A stretch of 64,000 nucleotides of DNA from Microbacterium sp. GTDB taxonomy: Bacteria > Actinomycetota > Actinomycetes > Actinomycetales > Microbacteriaceae. This document shows positions 63,403 through 64,000 of this stretch, piece by piece. The notes beneath the pieces are model-generated. The model was not told the DNA's origin, did not search any database, and saw only the letters and a program-made list of their open reading frames with translations. Positions within the stretch are counted from its first letter, which is position 1; every line of letters begins with the position of its first letter. The translations under genes were made by a program, and so were the position numbers. The stretch covers positions 1 through 64,000 of the forward strand of contig JAEKKN010000032.1 of assembly GCA_019510305.1 (NCBI GenBank). Reading direction: 5' to 3'.

Positions 63403-64000
63403 TCGCGCCGAGAGGTCGTCCGATCCGGTCGTGGAGCGGTTTCCACGTCGTGAAAGAACGAGGATCACGACGGCTGCGAGAACGAGCACCCCGACGATTC
63501 CGAGCACCCAGAAGCCGACCGCGTCGCCGGAGGAGTCGGCCGGATCCGCGGCCTGCGTGTCGACGGCGTCGGCGGTCTGCGCGGCGGTCGCGGAAGGGGT
63601 CGGAGACGGCTCGGTCGTGGGCGCGGTGAGCGTGCTCGTGGTCACGGTGAAGGAGAACTCGCCGGAGGTCGGGTGGCCGTCGCTGGAGACGATCTTCCAC
63701 ACCACGTGGTACTCGCCTGCCGCACCGCCCGCCACGAGGGGCTGAGTGACGATCGCCCCGTCCACCGTTGCGGTCCCGTTCACGACCGAGGCGCCTGAGG
63801 CGTCGGTGACGACGAGTTCGGTCGCGCCGTCGCCGGTGATCAGCTTCTCGCTGAATGTGAGCGTGATCTCGGCAGGCAGGGTCTCGACCGTGCTGTCGGC
63901 CGCAGGCGACGAGGCCACCAATGTGTCATGTGCCGACGCCGAGAGAGGTGCGAACAGCACGAGGAACGTGACGAGCAGGGTCGCGGCGAGCGCGACGGGG
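63400..64000 (-). CDS. CopC-like copper-binding protein, 5' end cut by window
   Basis: The reading frame is open to base 64000. The visible part has a signal peptide (LAATLLVTFLVLFAPLSASA), mature N-terminus HDTLVASSPAADST, the beta-barrel typical of CopC with VSSDGHPTSGEF carrying an Asp-x-His-type ligand, a Pro/Thr/Ala linker and a C-terminal membrane anchor (VLGIVGVLVLAAVVILVLS). A His at the mature N-terminus and the DGHP residues form the Cu(II) site in CopC. The internal GTG 63960 is inside the signal peptide; the start lies outside the window. Confidence 0.85.
   Translation of the reverse strand, partial: PVALAATLLVTFLVLFAPLSASAHDTLVASSPAADSTVETLPAEITLTFSEKLITGDGATELVVTDASGASVVNGTATVDGAIVTQPLVAGGAAGEYHVVWKIVSSDGHPTSGEFSFTVTTSTLTAPTTEPSPTPSATAAQTADAVDTQAADPADSSGDAVGFWVLGIVGVLVLAAVVILVLSRRGNRSTTGSDDLSAR

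Overview
The window is high-GC actinobacterial chromosome, most likely Microbacterium or a close relative in Microbacteriaceae. The evidence is the strong G/C bias at third codon positions, the many GTG starts, the 1- to 8-base gene overlaps, and the housekeeping order tlyA-nadK-recN-pyrG-Nudix-xerD ... parA-scpA-scpB-rluB-tyrA-cmk-der. No rRNA, CRISPR array, insertion sequence or prophage was seen. The genus is an inference from gene order and protein character, because no database search was possible.

Region 1 (1-19.1 kb, + strand) is core genome. It begins inside a HAD phosphatase gene, followed by a small coupled ORF, tlyA, nadK, recN, pyrG, a Nudix hydrolase and xerD. A separate unit (7.8-12.5 kb) encodes a lipoprotein with an internal duplication, an HlyD/MacA-like adaptor, a MacB-like ATPase and an FtsX-fold permease, preceded by a G/C palindrome. 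It ends at a long hairpin. Next come parA, scpA, scpB, rluB, tyrA, cmk and der, for chromosome segregation, pseudouridylation, tyrosine synthesis, CMP kinase and ribosome assembly. Two short repeat elements sit at gene junctions in this run.

Region 2 (19.1-27.7 kb) is mixed. It holds a Nudix-NYN fusion, an S4 RNA-binding protein, a lysoplasmalogenase, a small hypothetical, an acetyltransferase and tRNA-Pro(GGG). After the tRNA lies a cluster of seven small hypothetical genes, including a SUKH-like and a leucine-rich-repeat protein, that looks like a store of immunity-type genes without toxins.

Region 3 (27.9-37.3 kb, - strand) is iron acquisition: a siderophore-binding lipoprotein, two FecCD permeases, a FepC-type ATPase, a heterodimeric exporter-fold ABC pair and a siderophore-interacting flavoprotein reductase. 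A DtxR/IdeR-type iron box stands in front, and an AraC regulator gene lies upstream. The two exporter-fold ATPases are degenerate in complementary ways.

Region 4 (37.4-51.7 kb) is accessory metabolism and stress: a PAP2 phosphatase, a membrane serine hydrolase with its winged-helix regulator, DUF2510 and other membrane proteins, a PTS EIICBA sugar transporter, an MFS drug exporter with its TetR regulator and palindromic operator, an FMN reductase, UdgX, a DUF72 protein and an Rv2629-like protein.

Region 5 (51.7-64 kb) contains the imuA-imuB-dnaE2 mutagenic repair cassette, an orphan prepilin peptidase followed by a coding signal in a shifted frame, a CYTH protein, a type III polyketide synthase-methyltransferase-monooxygenase operon, a strong convergent terminator, lpdA, and a CopC gene cut by the window end. 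Across the window at least twelve genes have a TANNNT -10 hexamer 6-8 bases before the start codon, so leaderless transcription is probably common.
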